From: Chalara sp. BL73
Taxonomy: Eukaryota > Ascomycota > Leotiomycetes > Helotiales
Direction of reading: 5' to 3'
Length of the DNA stretch: 64,000 nt
Assembly: GCA_918026815.1 (NCBI GenBank)
Contig: CAKJVC010000157.1
Span: 99,490 to 163,489, forward strand
This document shows positions 12,476 to 24,236 of this stretch, one piece after another (the first letter of the stretch is position 1; every line of letters starts with the position of its first letter). A program made the translations under genes and the position numbers. Below the pieces are notes generated by a model that made no database searches, was not told the origin of the DNA, and worked only from the letters and a program-made list of their open reading frames with translations.

Positions 12476-14127
12476 AGTGCGTAGGTTAGGCTTCGCCAAG
12501 AATTTGGATCCCCAATATCCAAAGCCGAGAATACTTAATGACAATAGTCGCTCTATGGAAACTATATCGAGATAGACCTCAAGATGTTGGAGACGAACAA
12601 GGCATCTTCTAGTTTACGGAAGGTCCGTGCGCCATAGCGTCTTAATGACCCCACAAAACATATGATTATGGTCCGTGCATGATGGTAGGGCTGTAGGGCT
12701 GAGGCAACAAGGGGGAGAGAGGCTCCATGACATTCACTGTTCATCAACCAACACTAGCATCCAAAGTCTCAACCAGGGATTTTTACGTCCACACACACAA
12801 TATATTTCATGCTATGACACTGCCATCAGCTACACGACCACGATCAATACACAGATGTGTATTTAGTTTCCGACGGATCATGATGAGGAGTGTATTTTCA
12901 TGGAAATGAAGCAAGGTAAAAAATTTCGTCATTGCAGAAAATATATCTAAATATGCACAGCTAAACGGATGTAGCCAAAAGAACACATTTAAACAAACAC
13001 ATTCAAAAGAAGGTATACACACAACTTTGTTTATACAAACGCATCTGAACTAAAATAACCTAATAATCATATCAGGGAGGGAGGTTAAGGGAGAAAGCGT
13101 TAGGGTTAGGATCATAGCACAATGGCCAGTCTGTAAGTTAGTCTAGCCTCAAGCAAAAGCCCTGTCTCGTAGGCCAGCTTTAGGAAACGCAGAACGAACA
13201 AAACTTTGTTGAGGTGAGAGTCACAACGAGGGGAAGGGAAATATTCAATATCCTTCTTCTACCCAGCGGAGAAAGGGCGAATCAGGATTTCTTCGCACAA
13301 GCCTTGGATGTCTTCCAACCGACAATATTTTGATTAAAGTAAGTGATTGTTTGGTTCTTTGAAAATGCTTATATATTGAGGGGGATAAAGTACTTTCGCC
13401 TTTGAAAGAGTTGAGTTTACCACCTCGCCGTCCAAGTCTTCGGTTATAGTCCTCTAAAATCACTATGCCCCTTAAAACGTACGCCAGTAAGTCGCATCAT
13501 GCTATATGCGATGACCCTGTGAGTACGTATTAAACCGCCGGGAGCCTTCAAACGTCACCTTAGCTGGCCAGCGACCATGCATATGAACAAGGTCTTTCAA
13601 GGCCCATTCTCCATCTCTTTAATCGATTAAAATGCCGTCTGCAATCCAAAGCCCCCATTCCAAATCCGGATTTCACGCATTCCTTGCACAATGGCGCAGC
13701 TCAGAATCACGTGCCTCTTTCTAAAGCACATACAAACGCCAACTGTCTTGTCGTCATTTAAACGGTAGCTTTAAACTGAAACATACAGTTGCGTTAAAGC
13801 TGACAAGGATGCTTGGGTAGTGACACTGAGTTCCCCTGTATATAGAATAAAGAAGCTATCCACCCTGAAGTAGTTGTGAGACAAGCCATCAAGAAATTCT
13901 AGGCGAAAATGAATTTTGTTATTTAAGGAGGATATTGCAAATAAGTATGTACGTAGGAGCCTTGGGATGGTAAAGAACGAGTAAGAAACGGGAACGAACC
14001 TGAGCTTTTTGACGTAAATATGGTAAGTTGCTGATCTAGTTTCTACCCTGCCATGAAGCACACTCTAGTATTGCTGAGCTAACTCACTCTAGACTATATT
14101 TCTAGGTACCTTGTAGAATTCCTTTCT
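12476..14127. other. Intergenic, nothing recognised
   Basis: About 1.6 kb between two minus-strand genes. It is AT-rich with short frames only. A two-unit telomere-like motif (TTAGGGTTAGG) occurs at 13100-13110 but is too short to mean much. Confidence 0.3.
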
Positions 14128-15163
14128 CTAGAGAACAGCGTATGCGCTTGCATAGCTTACTGAACTATCGCTCACATCCTCTACATCGCTGCTCCTTTCA
14201 TACCGCACAAACTTGAATCGACCTTTGCTAGGTTCGGTATCATCTTTCTTTTCACGCTCGAGCACCTCGAGAGCGGCCATCACAACTCCAATCGGATGGC
14301 GGCCACAAACTGTATTACCGGTCCGCCGCAGTTCGTTTAGAAATTCCTTATGTTTACCACTTTCAATAGCATCAATTGCCTGCCGGTCCAACTGGCCAAT
14401 ACTTTCATGGATGCTTGGATTTGATGGTGCACTAGCTCTCTTGTTCAAGCTAATGCCTGTAGTGCTGCCGGCTGGAAGAAAATAGGTATAGCTAAATCTC
14501 AAGCCCCAATGGCAGAAATCAGAAGAGATGACGAATACTGATGTAGGATCCGCTAAGTAAGGAGCCAGTAATTCACCGTACGACTTCTCCGCTGCCTCAT
14601 TTGTGCTTCCAACCAAGATTGGAACTAGAGGTGGGAACTCCGCAGATGAAGAAAAGCTCCTTGATAACATCTTGTATATGTATGGCAGGTGCATTTCTAG
14701 ACTGTGTTCTTCCTCGTCGGTATTCGTACTCATGTCGTCGAACTTTCCCGTTCCTCGCAACTCTTTCACAGTCTCTCTGTCGACTACTAAGTCTCCTAGC
14801 GGTGTGGCATATTTCGAATGCTTCGAAAGCGCACAGCCACTTAGGTATAATACGTGAGAGGGACCAAGAAGGAAGACACGTTTCGCATTGGAGAGGTCGA
14901 GGGATGCGTATGCCCAAGCTGCGGCCGGACCAGAGTAGGAGTAGCCTGCATGTCTTCTTGCTGTCAGAACACTCTATGCGGGCAGTTTTATAAGAGGACC
15001 AGCTCACTCACGGCGCAATGATTACTCGTGCGCCGGGGACTGGCAGCTCCCTTCCGTCGATGGACTTGGGGACTTGGGCTAGCCATCCGTCGAGCTCTGC
15101 GGAGAGAGTAGAGGAGCGGCTTGAATACCAAGAGCCAGCATGACTAGCTTCTCTCGTTGTCAT
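14128..15163 (-). CDS. Memo-family protein (MEMO1/Mho1-like)
   Basis: Memo-like protein of 325 aa, related to human MEMO1 and yeast Mho1 and to the metal-dependent class III extradiol dioxygenase fold. Exon 1 is 15163-15012 and exon 2 is 14953-14128. The splice rebuilds the hallmark IAPHAGYSYSG. The conserved metal/active-site positions of the family are visible: H52 in PHAGY, H84 in GPSH, and C198 in SSDFCHWG. Further family blocks are SHAGSWY at the N-terminus, EHSLEMHLPYI, VPILVG and GRHPIGV near the C-terminus. Length is close to the family norm. In animals Memo binds receptor-tyrosine-kinase effectors and copper; in fungi its role is poorly known and not implied by the neighbours here. 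Confidence 0.93.
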
Positions 15164-16356
15164 TTTGGCCTTCTTGATATACTGAGCCCTGATATGCTTA
15201 TTGTGAATGCCTATTCAGAAGCTGAATGGGGATGATGGCGTAATTGAAGTTGAAGTTGTCCACCCCACCTTGGCACTGATAAGAAGCTCTGCCAGTACAA
15301 GGCTGTCTCTTATATTCACGTGACGACACTACCAGCTCAATCAGCCTAGACGTGATGGGGCTCCATCAACCAATGGGAAAAAGCGCTCATAAAAGAGCCC
15401 CTAAACAGGTCTTGTTTGAGAGATTCGGAGCCTGTGGCACATCTGCCGCTAAGCCTCAATGCTAGACTCCACCTTTGCCTCAAACTCTTTAATTTGCAGG
15501 CAATGACTAATATGTAGAAGCACATGTACACACATAGGTTACGGCGATGCAACCATATTTAGAGCGTTTGTTTGAAAGTCCATTTGGCAATTGTAACGAG
15601 ACCGTACTAAATTGAGCGGAATGCTTGGCGATGGCGGGGATACAGTAGCGGGCTTCCAAAGTCTCCGATCGCCCGAGTAAGAACTTGGCAACAAACAGGT
15701 GATTAGGAATGATGTCGTAGAGGGGATACCGCATCGAGGGATTTGTGATGTAGTTTTGATGATTACGCGTTGACTGCTTCTGCATCGCCACCTGTGACCA
15801 ACAGCCTGAATCATCGCTGCATGCTGGTACCACCAACACGAAAAGGAAGAAAGAGCTTCTGTGAGTGGGTGGTGCAAGGACCATGATGAGCTGAAATGAT
15901 TGCTGCATGGCTCCGAAACAAGCCTTTTGGCGGGTCTATTCCCGGACTTGGCGCTTTCTCAAACTCGAGAAACCCCCAAACACAACTCCTTTGTCCCCCT
16001 GTGCCGCATCTTTTGGTTGGAACAAATAACAACAACGATAAAAAGCCCTCGAAATGGCCAGTCTGGGGCCCGCAAGCCGTCCAATCCAACCATCAAAGGT
16101 GGTGTCAAATCCGCCAGCGCTTGCCGGTCGCCCCGAGAACTAACGCTTCAAAGCTTCCATGTCACAATCCTTCTGGGCGTCGTCATCAACTTTCGCTCAT
16201 TGGTAACTGTCACAAAAGAAGACCTCCACTATCACCACCTCCTCCACCTCTCCCTCTACCATATATTGTCTAGACTTTGCATTGCCTATAATCTGTTTTT
16301 TTTTTTCTTTCTTTCCTTCCTTCCTTGGACTCGACTTCCTCAACATCTCCTCTACC
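15164..16356. other. Divergent promoter region
   Basis: Shared upstream region of the Memo gene (-) and the aspartyl protease gene (+). A strong pyrimidine tract (T9 followed by CTTT/CCTT repeats) at about 16290-16327 lies directly before the protease start, as in many fungal core promoters. Overlapping long frames on both strands (15507-15908 and 15896-16421) are Arg/Pro/Ser-rich and do not look coding. Confidence 0.45.
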
Positions 16357-18048
16357 ATGGCGCTGCGACTACTACTGTCGCCGCTGCTCATCTCGTTCAC
16401 GATCGTTTCTGCTCAGGTTGATGGTACCTTGCTTTGGAATATCAAGCGGGATCCCGCAACCCAGGAGGCTCAACTGAAAGCACGATCTCTAGAATTGCAC
16501 GGCGGTCTCCTCCCACGACAAGCCGATACTGTCACTGCCGATCTAGGAAATGCGCTGCGGGCCGGCCTGTACTTCGCCAACATCAGCGTCGGTACGCCGC
16601 CACAAGACTTCCAGGTGCAGATCGACACGGGCAGTTCAGATCTTTGGGTCCCTAGTGCCACTGCTCGTCTTTGTCAGCTGCGACAAGGCTCCGAGTGTCC
16701 AGGTGGAGCTTGTTGGTTTTTCATCTCCAAATTTGAATGATCATAGCTAATATCTTGCAAGTCGACTATGCTGCTTCATCCACCTTCCAAGACATTGGCC
16801 AGGGCGAGTTTAATATCTCATATGTGGATGGATCAGGATCAGTAGGAGATTACTTCTCAGATGCACTTTCTATTGGCGGCGCATCGGTTTCCAACTTTCA
16901 GATGGGTTTGGCCCTAGATACAACAATTGGTATTGGCATCATGGGAATTGGTTACAACAACTCCGAGGCAAATGTTTTTACTGGAAATGGCACAATCTAC
17001 GCCAATCTGCCTTTTGCTATGGTTGACCAGGGTCTGATCAAGACAGAAGCTTACAGCCTATGGCTTAACGATTTGCGTAAGTTGTATCGCACTGAAGATT
17101 CATCAGAGCTTCTCTGACTAGGAAACAGAATCCAGCGAAGGAAACATTCTATTTGGAGGTGTTGATACAGCCAAATATACTGGCGACCTTATTTCCGTGA
17201 AAGTATACCCAGACACACAGTCTGGTCGCGTTAGCTCTTTCACTGTTGCCTTCACATCCCTCTCAGCGACCTCGTCTTCGGGAACGGATCAGCTCACTCC
17301 CCCTGACTACGCCGAGGCTGCAATTCTTGACTCAGGCACAACAATCACACTCCTACCCAACAACATCGCCCAAGTCGTTTTCGACGAGCTCGGAGCAACC
17401 GTATCTGAGCAGCTCGGTGCTGTAGTTGTCCCATGCTCACTCCGTGAGAATTCTGGTACTCTCAATTATGGATTCGGCGGCACAGGGGGCCCAACCATTA
17501 AGGTGTCTGTAAACGACCTTGTTCTCCCTCTTGTACTATCCAATGGCCGTGTTCCGACATATACGAATGGGGAGCCCGCCTGCCAGCTCGGTATTCAAGC
17601 TGCTGGCAACTTTCCTGTCCTGTTTGGTGATACATTTCTGCGATCTGCGTACGCAGTGTACGACTTGGCAAATAATCGAATCGCCCTTGCCCAGACCGAC
17701 TTCAATTCTACAGACTCCAACGTGGTACCATTTGCCTCAGTTGGGGCATCTATTCCTAGTGCTACTTCAGCACCAAATGAAGCTGCTGTTACACAAACCG
17801 CCACAGGGATTCCGAAAGTCGGCGCCGATGGAACGGCTACAGGTGATGGAGGCTCTATATCTGCGACCTACAATCCAACAGCCACCAACTTGGTTGCTGC
17901 CAGTGGGTTTGGGGCCGCCTCAAGTACTAACACCAAAGGCGCTGCAGTTGGAGGACCCAGGCCATTTCAGGGCGGTAGTATGATAGTTGTCAGCTCGATA
18001 GTTGTTCTCTGCATGGGAATGGGAGGTGGTCTCTTTACTCTTCTTTAA
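16357..18048 (+). CDS. GPI-anchored aspartyl protease (yapsin/candidapepsin-like)
   Basis: Pepsin-family (A1) aspartic endopeptidase of 529 aa. Exons 16357-16711, 16762-17076 and 17129-18048 join in frame (GGA-FDYAA and NDL-QSSEG). Residues 1-19 are a signal peptide. A propeptide follows, and LLPRQ at about residues 51-55 may mark its end. The mature enzyme shows the first catalytic Asp in [12 protein letters not shown] (D90), the flap-like [18 protein letters not shown], and the second catalytic Asp in [14 protein letters not shown] (D291). The region after about residue 440 is Ser/Thr/Ala-rich and ends in a hydrophobic tail ([21 protein letters not shown]), which predicts a GPI anchor. Such proteases process wall and secreted proteins at the plasma membrane. 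The start at 16357 was chosen because an upstream in-frame ATG (16282) lies within the T/C-rich leader. Confidence 0.93.
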
Positions 18049-18836
18049 TGAGTTGTACATAAGGGATAACGAATGCTAGGAGTCATGGAGTTATCGCGGT
18101 GCATAAGAGTGTTTGCGGATTGCACATATAATTTGGTTACTGTCAAACAGTGGCGATACCTGGTTATTAGCGAATTGATGAATACCAATAGGCATAAAGG
18201 TATAAAAGCGTCAAGAATGAAAAGAGTTAGACTAACGATGATAATGATATTAATGATGTACTGACTTGTATCTCCAGAAATATTGTTTACTTACGGTCTC
18301 ACAAGCAAATAGGGGCTCGGTTGATTCGGCTCAGCCCCTGAATCATAACCATACCAAGCAACCATTTTTCAAGTACGTAACAGTTCGTTCCCACGACCTC
18401 TACGCATTTATGTGGCTGTCTTATTTGCATCACATGTCCGTCCAATCCCTTACCATGCCGGTAATTGAATTCCCGCATCCAGATGTGACGGTCAAGATAA
18501 CTAATGAATCTTGCAATGCTCTTAGGGTAGACGGCATCAGGCATCTAGCCCGGTTTAAACAAACCCCATGCGCGATCTGGATATCATCACTATTCCGGGA
18601 AATCATACAAGTACTCCGTTTCCTTATTTCTTATGCCAATTCCCTTGACAACGCCGGATGACTCAAATGCTGGCTCAAACATGGGGGTGGATTTTCTGTT
18701 GCGGTGAACACTTTTTTTGCATTCATATGCCACCCATTGAAGGAGGACTCTTATATTAAATTTCCGTTCATTGTAGCCTGTTTCAAGCGCTCATTTGCAT
18801 TCTCACATCATCTTTGAGAAGCACGCTATTGATATA
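18049..18836. other. Intergenic, nothing recognised
   Basis: The 3' flank of the protease and the promoter of the transporter. A 131-aa frame at 18266-18661 has irregular composition and an equally long antisense competitor, so I do not call it. Confidence 0.3.
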
Positions 18837-20357
18837 ATGGCCCGTGGCATAACGGACCCCACTTTCAACGATTACTCTCTACCCATCTCGCCGTCCCTAG
18901 AATACTCCTCCCAGCCAAACCCTGCATATGACTCTAAACAAATAAGGGATCTACAGCCTCTAGAAATTTCCCACGACTCGCGCTCCCGTGCTGACTACTC
19001 CTTCCCGGAGGGCGGTACCCGCGCCTGGCTCGTCGTCTCCGGGTCCTTCTGCATAATAGCAGGAACATGGGGCTTGGTCTCCTCCGCCGGTCTCTTCGTG
19101 ACCTACTGGAAAGAGCACCAGCTTTCAGAGTACTCAACCGGAGACATCGGCTGGATTTCCGCCGTCAACATCTTCCTCACGCTCCTCCTCGGGGTCCAAG
19201 TCGGACCGCTCTTCGACAGATACGGACCAAGATGGCTTCTCCTGTCCGGAAGCGTCATCTACGTCGTCAGCCTCCTGGTCATGGCTGAATGCACGCAGTA
19301 CTGGCATTTTATGATCGCGTACGGCATTTTCTCTGGCGCTTCTAATGCGTTCCTGGTCACCACCGCTCTTGCCGTGGTAGCACACTGGTTCGAGCGTAAA
19401 CGAGGCGCCGCCTCCGGCATCACGTTTGTGGGCTCGAGCGCTGGAGGTGTGGTGTTCCCGCTGGCATTGAGAGCGATTTTTGAGAAGTTAAGCTGGCAAT
19501 GGTCGATGCGGTGCGTTGCGCTGATGGTTGGCGTTCTGATGTTGATTGGGAATCTGTTGGTCAGGGGACGTTTGCCGCCGAAGACCAGTGGCGGCTCCAT
19601 CAATTTGAAGTGTTTCCGGGATGCGAGGTTTTCCTGGGCGACTATTGGCATTGGATGTGAGTGGTCCCTCATGGCTGAAAGGCTGGGAGGATACTAAATG
19701 TCGTCCATAGGTTTTGAGTTTGTACTCTTTGGAGCATTCGGGTTGCTGCCGACATATGCTGTAAGTCAGGGATTTAGCCAGCAAACGAGCTTTAACATTA
19801 TTGCCATTATCAGCGCGTATGCTCAATTTCCCCTCGTTAGATCTGTTGTATTAACATAAATACAGTGGCTCGGCTTTTGGCCGGACTTTTTCGGGCTGGT
19901 TCAGTGATCGTTATGGGAGATTTAATACCATGATTCTGACGCTCAATTTTTCCCTCATCAGTATGTTCCTCATCTGGCTTCCATTTGGTAATCATGTTGT
20001 CGCCTTGTACATCTTTGCTCCCCTGTTCGGCTTTGGTTCTGGAAGTATCATTAGCATGGCGCCAGTGTGTATCGGGCAGTTGTGCCAAGTAGATGAATAT
20101 GGGCAGTACTATGGGACGAGCTACTCAATGGTAGCGTTCTTGTATGTATATTCTCGTCTCTGAACCGTGAATCTGAAGACTGATGAGGTATCAGCACACT
20201 ATTGTGTGTCCCCGTAGGAGGAGAGCTTCTCCCAAAGATCGGCGAGCAGGGATTCGTCGCGTTCTTTGGAAGCATCCTGATTCTCTCTCTCTTGGCGTTC
20301 TTGATCGCACGATGGGTTTGCCTCGAGTATAAGTGGAAGTGGAGTGCTAAAATATAG
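18837..20357 (+). CDS. MFS transporter, monocarboxylate-porter type
   Basis: Major facilitator superfamily permease of 454 aa, resembling fungal monocarboxylate-porter homologues (Mch-type). Exons 18837-19656, 19711-19816, 19866-20141 and 20195-20357 are all GT-AG and in frame. A cytosolic N-terminus of about 60 residues precedes PEGGTRAWLVVSGSF, the typical MCT entry into TM1. The loop between TM2 and TM3 has the family motif DRYGPRW. The second half shows SGWFSDRYGRFNTM after TM8 and four more helices. The C-terminus is short (YKWKWSAKI). Twelve membrane segments are expected at the plasma or vacuolar membrane. The substrate is probably a carboxylate or another small acid, but it is not determinable here. 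An in-frame ATG 14 codons upstream (18795) is an alternative start. Confidence 0.92.
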
Positions 20358-20929
20358 ATAAAGCATTCTCTTTGTAATACTTACATGAACACAGTTGAAT
20401 GGCAGAAATATGTGGCTGTAGAGCCATGGCGTGGGAATTATGCCGTATAAACATGAGGGATGTGATGGAGAGATGTCAAAGAATGTGTTTCTTTTTGGTT
20501 TGGGTGGAGAATCGCCATTCCGGAGTCAGAAGGAGTATTAAAATGGTTATTAGTCAAGTAAATAGTTAAACGTAGGTAACAGTAGCATGATCGAGTCTTG
20601 GTCTTGGCTTGTACAGGGTGAACATGCAGGCAGAATGGCCTTTTTGTGAAGGAATGCTCACTCACACAACTTGAAGTTCTTCGCTTAAAAGGTTTGCCTA
20701 TTTTCCTTTGAGACGCTTTATAGTACTGCAAGCATTCTTAACTAGGCTCTTCGCTGTAATACTTGTTAGAGGGTATCAACCTTCCGTTTGCTTGCAATAC
20801 AGCTTGACAAAGAGAAGTAGGCTGAAAGGGCAACTTAAGACAAAGCCAAATACTGTGACTGATTGAATCTGTACGCGATTCTATATTGATCTCTTCGATC
20901 ATTCACCTATTCATTTCGGCATACCGAAA
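20358..20929. other. Intergenic, nothing recognised
   Basis: About 570 bases between two plus-strand genes. No coding or RNA signal was seen beyond short frames. Confidence 0.3.
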
Positions 20930-22594
20930 ATGTTGTTTAAACCACCGTATCGATGGGTTCGAGACGATGAAACAGAGTATACACTCTACAAGAGAGAGAA
21001 CGATGGCAAATATGACTGGACCGACTACTTCAGATCTCGCGGCGAGTTTGTGAAAGATCTAAAGAGGGAGCTGGCTCGTATGAAGGAAAAGAGTGAAAGG
21101 GAGGATGACGTGAAAAGAATCCTGGGGGAACAGGAGGAGAAGAGCAAGAAATTTGACTATATAAAACGTCCGTACCAAAAAGGAGAGGATTTCCAGGGAC
21201 GCCATGCGGAGTATGAAAGGGAGAGAAGTGAGAGAGACAGGAAGAGAGAAGAAGCGGCGAAGAGTAAGGAGACGGAGCGACACGCATACTCTGCGAGTAA
21301 GGTTGCGAGATGGGAGAACTCCTATAGTGTGTCGAGGACTTCAAAGACGAAAGATTATGATAGAGCATCTTCGGAAACAATGAAGCCGGTTGGGATATAC
21401 GCCGCAACATCCACGTCGGCACGAAATGCAGGAGAAACAATAACACGCACAAAACCGGCCAAACCAAAAATGGCCTGTTCCTCAGGATATGTGCCTCATT
21501 ATCGCAATCTAGGCCTAAAACCCTGGGCCCAGGACGCAGAAGTCAAAGCAGCCTGGCGCAAGCTTAGCCGCCGACTACACCCGGAGAAGATTCGCGATGT
21601 CGTTCTGAGAGAACAAGCAAGGCGGCCCATGCAGCTCGTCAATGATGCTTACAGCGCCATCCCAAGGGATAACCGTGGGAGCTATAGGAACCGTGTTTAC
21701 ATGTATCGCGACGACTGGCAGAATGAACCTAGCATCTCTCCTGAGGAGTATAGCCGTCGAGTTAGGGAAAATGAGGAGATGAAAGTGAAGGGGAGGGACG
21801 GCTGCAATGCCGTGAGACAGAAGCACCCGTGGTTTCGCCCGTATCCAGGCTACCTTGAATGTGAGGGCACCACGAAGTTTTGCGAGGAGTTCTGGGTTAA
21901 TCTCGTGCATAAAATTGTCGATGGCGCGTTCCCAGCCTTTGCAAGCCGTTGGGTATGGGATCGTGCCGAGGAGAGAAAGTCCAGGGTTTATGGGAAGCCG
22001 ATGGAGGAATTGGTGTTTTATGATGTTTGTGATGTGACACATGTTTTGTTACTACCAGCTGTGGAGAGCAATTTGCCTATTGTGCGCACGTACACGTGGG
22101 GCTCTGAATGCTCGATGACGCCGCTGCATATATATTCTGCGGATGGCCTTCTGTTAATCTCTGTTAGTTCGCTTTTGGTTACAAGTCTTTTTTTTGCTGC
22201 GATTACACGGAAACAGAGGAAGTGGATTTTTAGACTTTTGGCGGCTAGCTGTAGGAAAGCCAAAACGACTCCGGTATTCATTGTTCATATCGCTGGTTGT
22301 GAGTCGATGATTGAAGTCTGGTGGAAAATGCACAATGTTTCACTTCTTTGCTCGATCATCCCTTTTTTCGGGCTCATAGCTTGGGGATGGAGAGAGACCA
22401 GCAATGCTGCTAAACTGGGAAAGGAGAAAGAGGTTAATATTAGTTCGGCCAAGCGGGTGGTGCCAAAAGCATGGTCGAGGTATGTCCAATCATTTGCGTG
22501 GATAATCTCAAAGGGTTTGTATAGCATGGTTTACGCCATTTCTATCGCCATTTTTATCTTGAGGATTGGTATGTATGTAGGGTGGATAGGATAG
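20930..22594 (+). CDS. Degenerate J-domain protein with C-terminal membrane segments
   Basis: Intronless 554-aa protein. Residues 1-180 are very rich in Arg, Lys, Glu and Asp (likely coiled coil or disordered). Residues about 185-245 match a J-domain: HYRNLGLKPWAQDAEVKAAW, KLSRRLHPEK, then MQLVNDAYSAI. The canonical HPD tripeptide, which stimulates Hsp70 ATPase, reads HPE, so normal J activity is doubtful. The C-terminal third has at least three hydrophobic stretches (LLLISVSSLLVTSLFFAAIT, VSLLCSIIPFFGLIAW, MVYAISIAIFILRIGMYVGW), which predicts an integral membrane protein. ER or other endomembrane location is an inference. It may be a diverged Hsp40 that keeps only the fold. Confidence 0.8.
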   Translation: MLFKPPYRWVRDDETEYTLYKRENDGKYDWTDYFRSRGEFVKDLKRELARMKEKSEREDDVKRILGEQEEKSKKFDYIKRPYQKGEDFQGRHAEYERERSERDRKREEAAKSKETERHAYSASKVARWENSYSVSRTSKTKDYDRASSETMKPVGIYAATSTSARNAGETITRTKPAKPKMACSSGYVPHYRNLGLKPWAQDAEVKAAWRKLSRRLHPEKIRDVVLREQARRPMQLVNDAYSAIPRDNRGSYRNRVYMYRDDWQNEPSISPEEYSRRVRENEEMKVKGRDGCNAVRQKHPWFRPYPGYLECEGTTKFCEEFWVNLVHKIVDGAFPAFASRWVWDRAEERKSRVYGKPMEELVFYDVCDVTHVLLLPAVESNLPIVRTYTWGSECSMTPLHIYSADGLLLISVSSLLVTSLFFAAITRKQRKWIFRLLAASCRKAKTTPVFIVHIAGCESMIEVWWKMHNVSLLCSIIPFFGLIAWGWRETSNAAKLGKEKEVNISSAKRVVPKAWSRYVQSFAWIISKGLYSMVYAISIAIFILRIGMYVGWIG

Positions 22595-23796
22595 TGTGGC
22601 AAAAATCAACTCCAACTTATTATATAGACTAATCTCTACTCTTTCTACTACGCTCTGAGCCTCTACTTATACCCTCCGTGCCCCTGGTGACCCCATTACG
22701 AACTGAAACCTAGAGCTGTGCCCGGCTCTCTTATTACTCTTTGGCACATGACATTCCTGCACCTAACAGTATGATTTAAAGATCACATATTGGAATATGA
22801 CTGAAAAACTAGATGCGGTAGGGAATAGTTAATAGCCAGGCGATAATACGGTCATGGTAGTAGGTGATATGATCATGATGTTTGCCTTTAGGGCTGTAAC
22901 TAAATATTGTAATGAGACACAAAACCTATATGCTATTACACTTAGTGCAAGCAAGATATTAATGTAGAAGCTCAGCCTTTACCAAACTAGAGGATGTATT
23001 TACTGTTGACTCCTTTTTGGCTAGCATCTAAGCAATATTTGCATAAAGAACCTATTTATTCAGACTGTTATTAATAGTAACAGCACATCAATGCAGAGTT
23101 CTTTTCAAACGCCAAGTCTGGGAAGAAGTACGTGTAACTATACCCTAGCTTTTAACGAGCACGAGTATTTTCTCTACTTATGTTCAACCCGTAGTACCAA
23201 CTTACTAGGTGAGAAGATTATTTGTAATCGATCTCTTCGACATACAGATCTATGGCAGCAGAATCAAATTCTAAATATAAAGCCAAAAGCTACCCTTGAT
23301 AACTTGCAGCATTTCTTGAGCAATTTTCATTTTGGCCAACCTGTAGAAGAGGCTCAATATTCATATAATGCACGTATACTAACCTTACATCAAGTTCAAC
23401 AATCGCAAACAAAAGAAAATCTCGAGATGAAGCCGACCCTTTCAAAGCTCAAATTCTACGCACGTAGCTGACGAGGGAGTATGATCTGTATTAGGCTGAA
23501 TGAGCTCGGGCTGTAGGAAGCAACTAAAGGTCAAGGTAGTGTAATGTTACAAAGGGAACTGGTGGGGAATGTGCTATGCATCCTCTGCGTCAGAAGGGAA
23601 GGGGCTATAGGGATGCGGTTACACGGATGTTGAGACGGATGTAGGGATACTATGCAAATACTTAGTTACGCAGAAATTAATTCTATGTAGTGAAATTCGT
23701 TGATACTTCGAGGGGAACCACTTGATTACGCGGTATTGCGTTCAGATAAATCCAAGTATCCGTGCAGGCGACCACTCTTCCATCAGACCGAGCTCC
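22595..23796. other. AT-rich intergenic stretch
   Basis: About 1.2 kb, clearly richer in A, T and TA dinucleotides than the flanking genes, mainly 22740-23460. A 126-aa frame at 23091-23471 has no recognisable domain and a composition expected of random AT-rich DNA. It may be a remnant of an old repeat altered by repeat-induced point mutation, but no matching copy was recognised. Confidence 0.35.
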
Positions 23797-24236
23797 TCAA
23801 GTTCTGCTACGTCTGAAGCCTTGTCTAGCAACCTGAGCTTTTGCCGCAGCAACTACATATCTCCGTTAACAAATCTCTCATCTTCCAACCTCCACCTCTC
23901 CCTGTCCAACTTAAGAGTAACTTACTCGTGGCCTGCGCATTTGCATCAACAAACCCGCAACCTGTCTTGCCAGCTTGCAATGAAGCTGCCTCCGCAGAGC
24001 ATACTCCTACGGTTGGATTTCCGGCGCAACATGCAGAAGCACAGTCTGCGTCACTTACACAACCCCCGGTGATAAACTGAGCGCCGTCTCCCTGTCCGAC
24101 GTTCCTCGCGCCGGCATTGTTAGGGGTGACCGCTAGGGCGGTGATTGCGACTACTCGCTATGTCAGTCTGAAGGTTTGTTGATAGATATGGAGGGAACAA
24201 ACAAGCAAAGACAGCTGCGAATGTGATGCGAACCAT
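23797..24236 (-). CDS. BAS2-like small cysteine-rich secreted protein (effector candidate)
   Basis: Three short exons (24236-24203, 24150-23926, 23852-23797) give a 104-aa protein. Residues about 1-19 form a signal peptide (MVRITFAAVFAFAITALAVT). The mature part starts with a Gly/Asn/Asp-rich stretch, then GAQFITGGCVSDADCASACC, a second pair of cysteines (VGVC, KTGCGFVDA) and an Ala/Gln-rich tail (ATIAAAKAQVARQGF). The six cysteines and the QFITG-C-x2-SDADC-x3-CC pattern match the biotrophy-associated secreted protein 2 (BAS2) family of plant-associated ascomycetes. Intron 2 has a GTAAGT donor and its removal restores the conserved tail. The intron 1 acceptor (TAG at 24151-24153) is chosen for frame and is less certain. 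Without splicing the gene breaks into stops, so ORF searches miss it. A role at the plant interface is inferred from the family. Confidence 0.82.

Noticed and set aside
13100..13110. Two telomere-type units (TTAGGGTTAGG)
   Set aside because: Only two copies; far too short for an interstitial telomere or a chromosome end.
15507..16421. Several 90-170 codon frames on both strands upstream of the aspartyl protease
   Set aside because: They overlap one another, run through the pyrimidine-rich leader and show no family features.
18266..18661. 131-codon plus-strand frame between protease and transporter genes
   Set aside because: No conserved motif, an antisense frame of similar quality, and it sits in the transporter promoter.
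16357..22594. A biosynthetic gene cluster around the transporter
   Set aside because: No polyketide synthase, NRPS, terpene cyclase, P450 or tailoring enzyme lies nearby; a lone MFS transporter is not evidence of a cluster.
23091..23471. 126-codon frame in the AT-rich stretch
   Set aside because: Asn/Gln/Leu/Tyr-rich composition is what random AT-rich DNA gives; no domain recognised.
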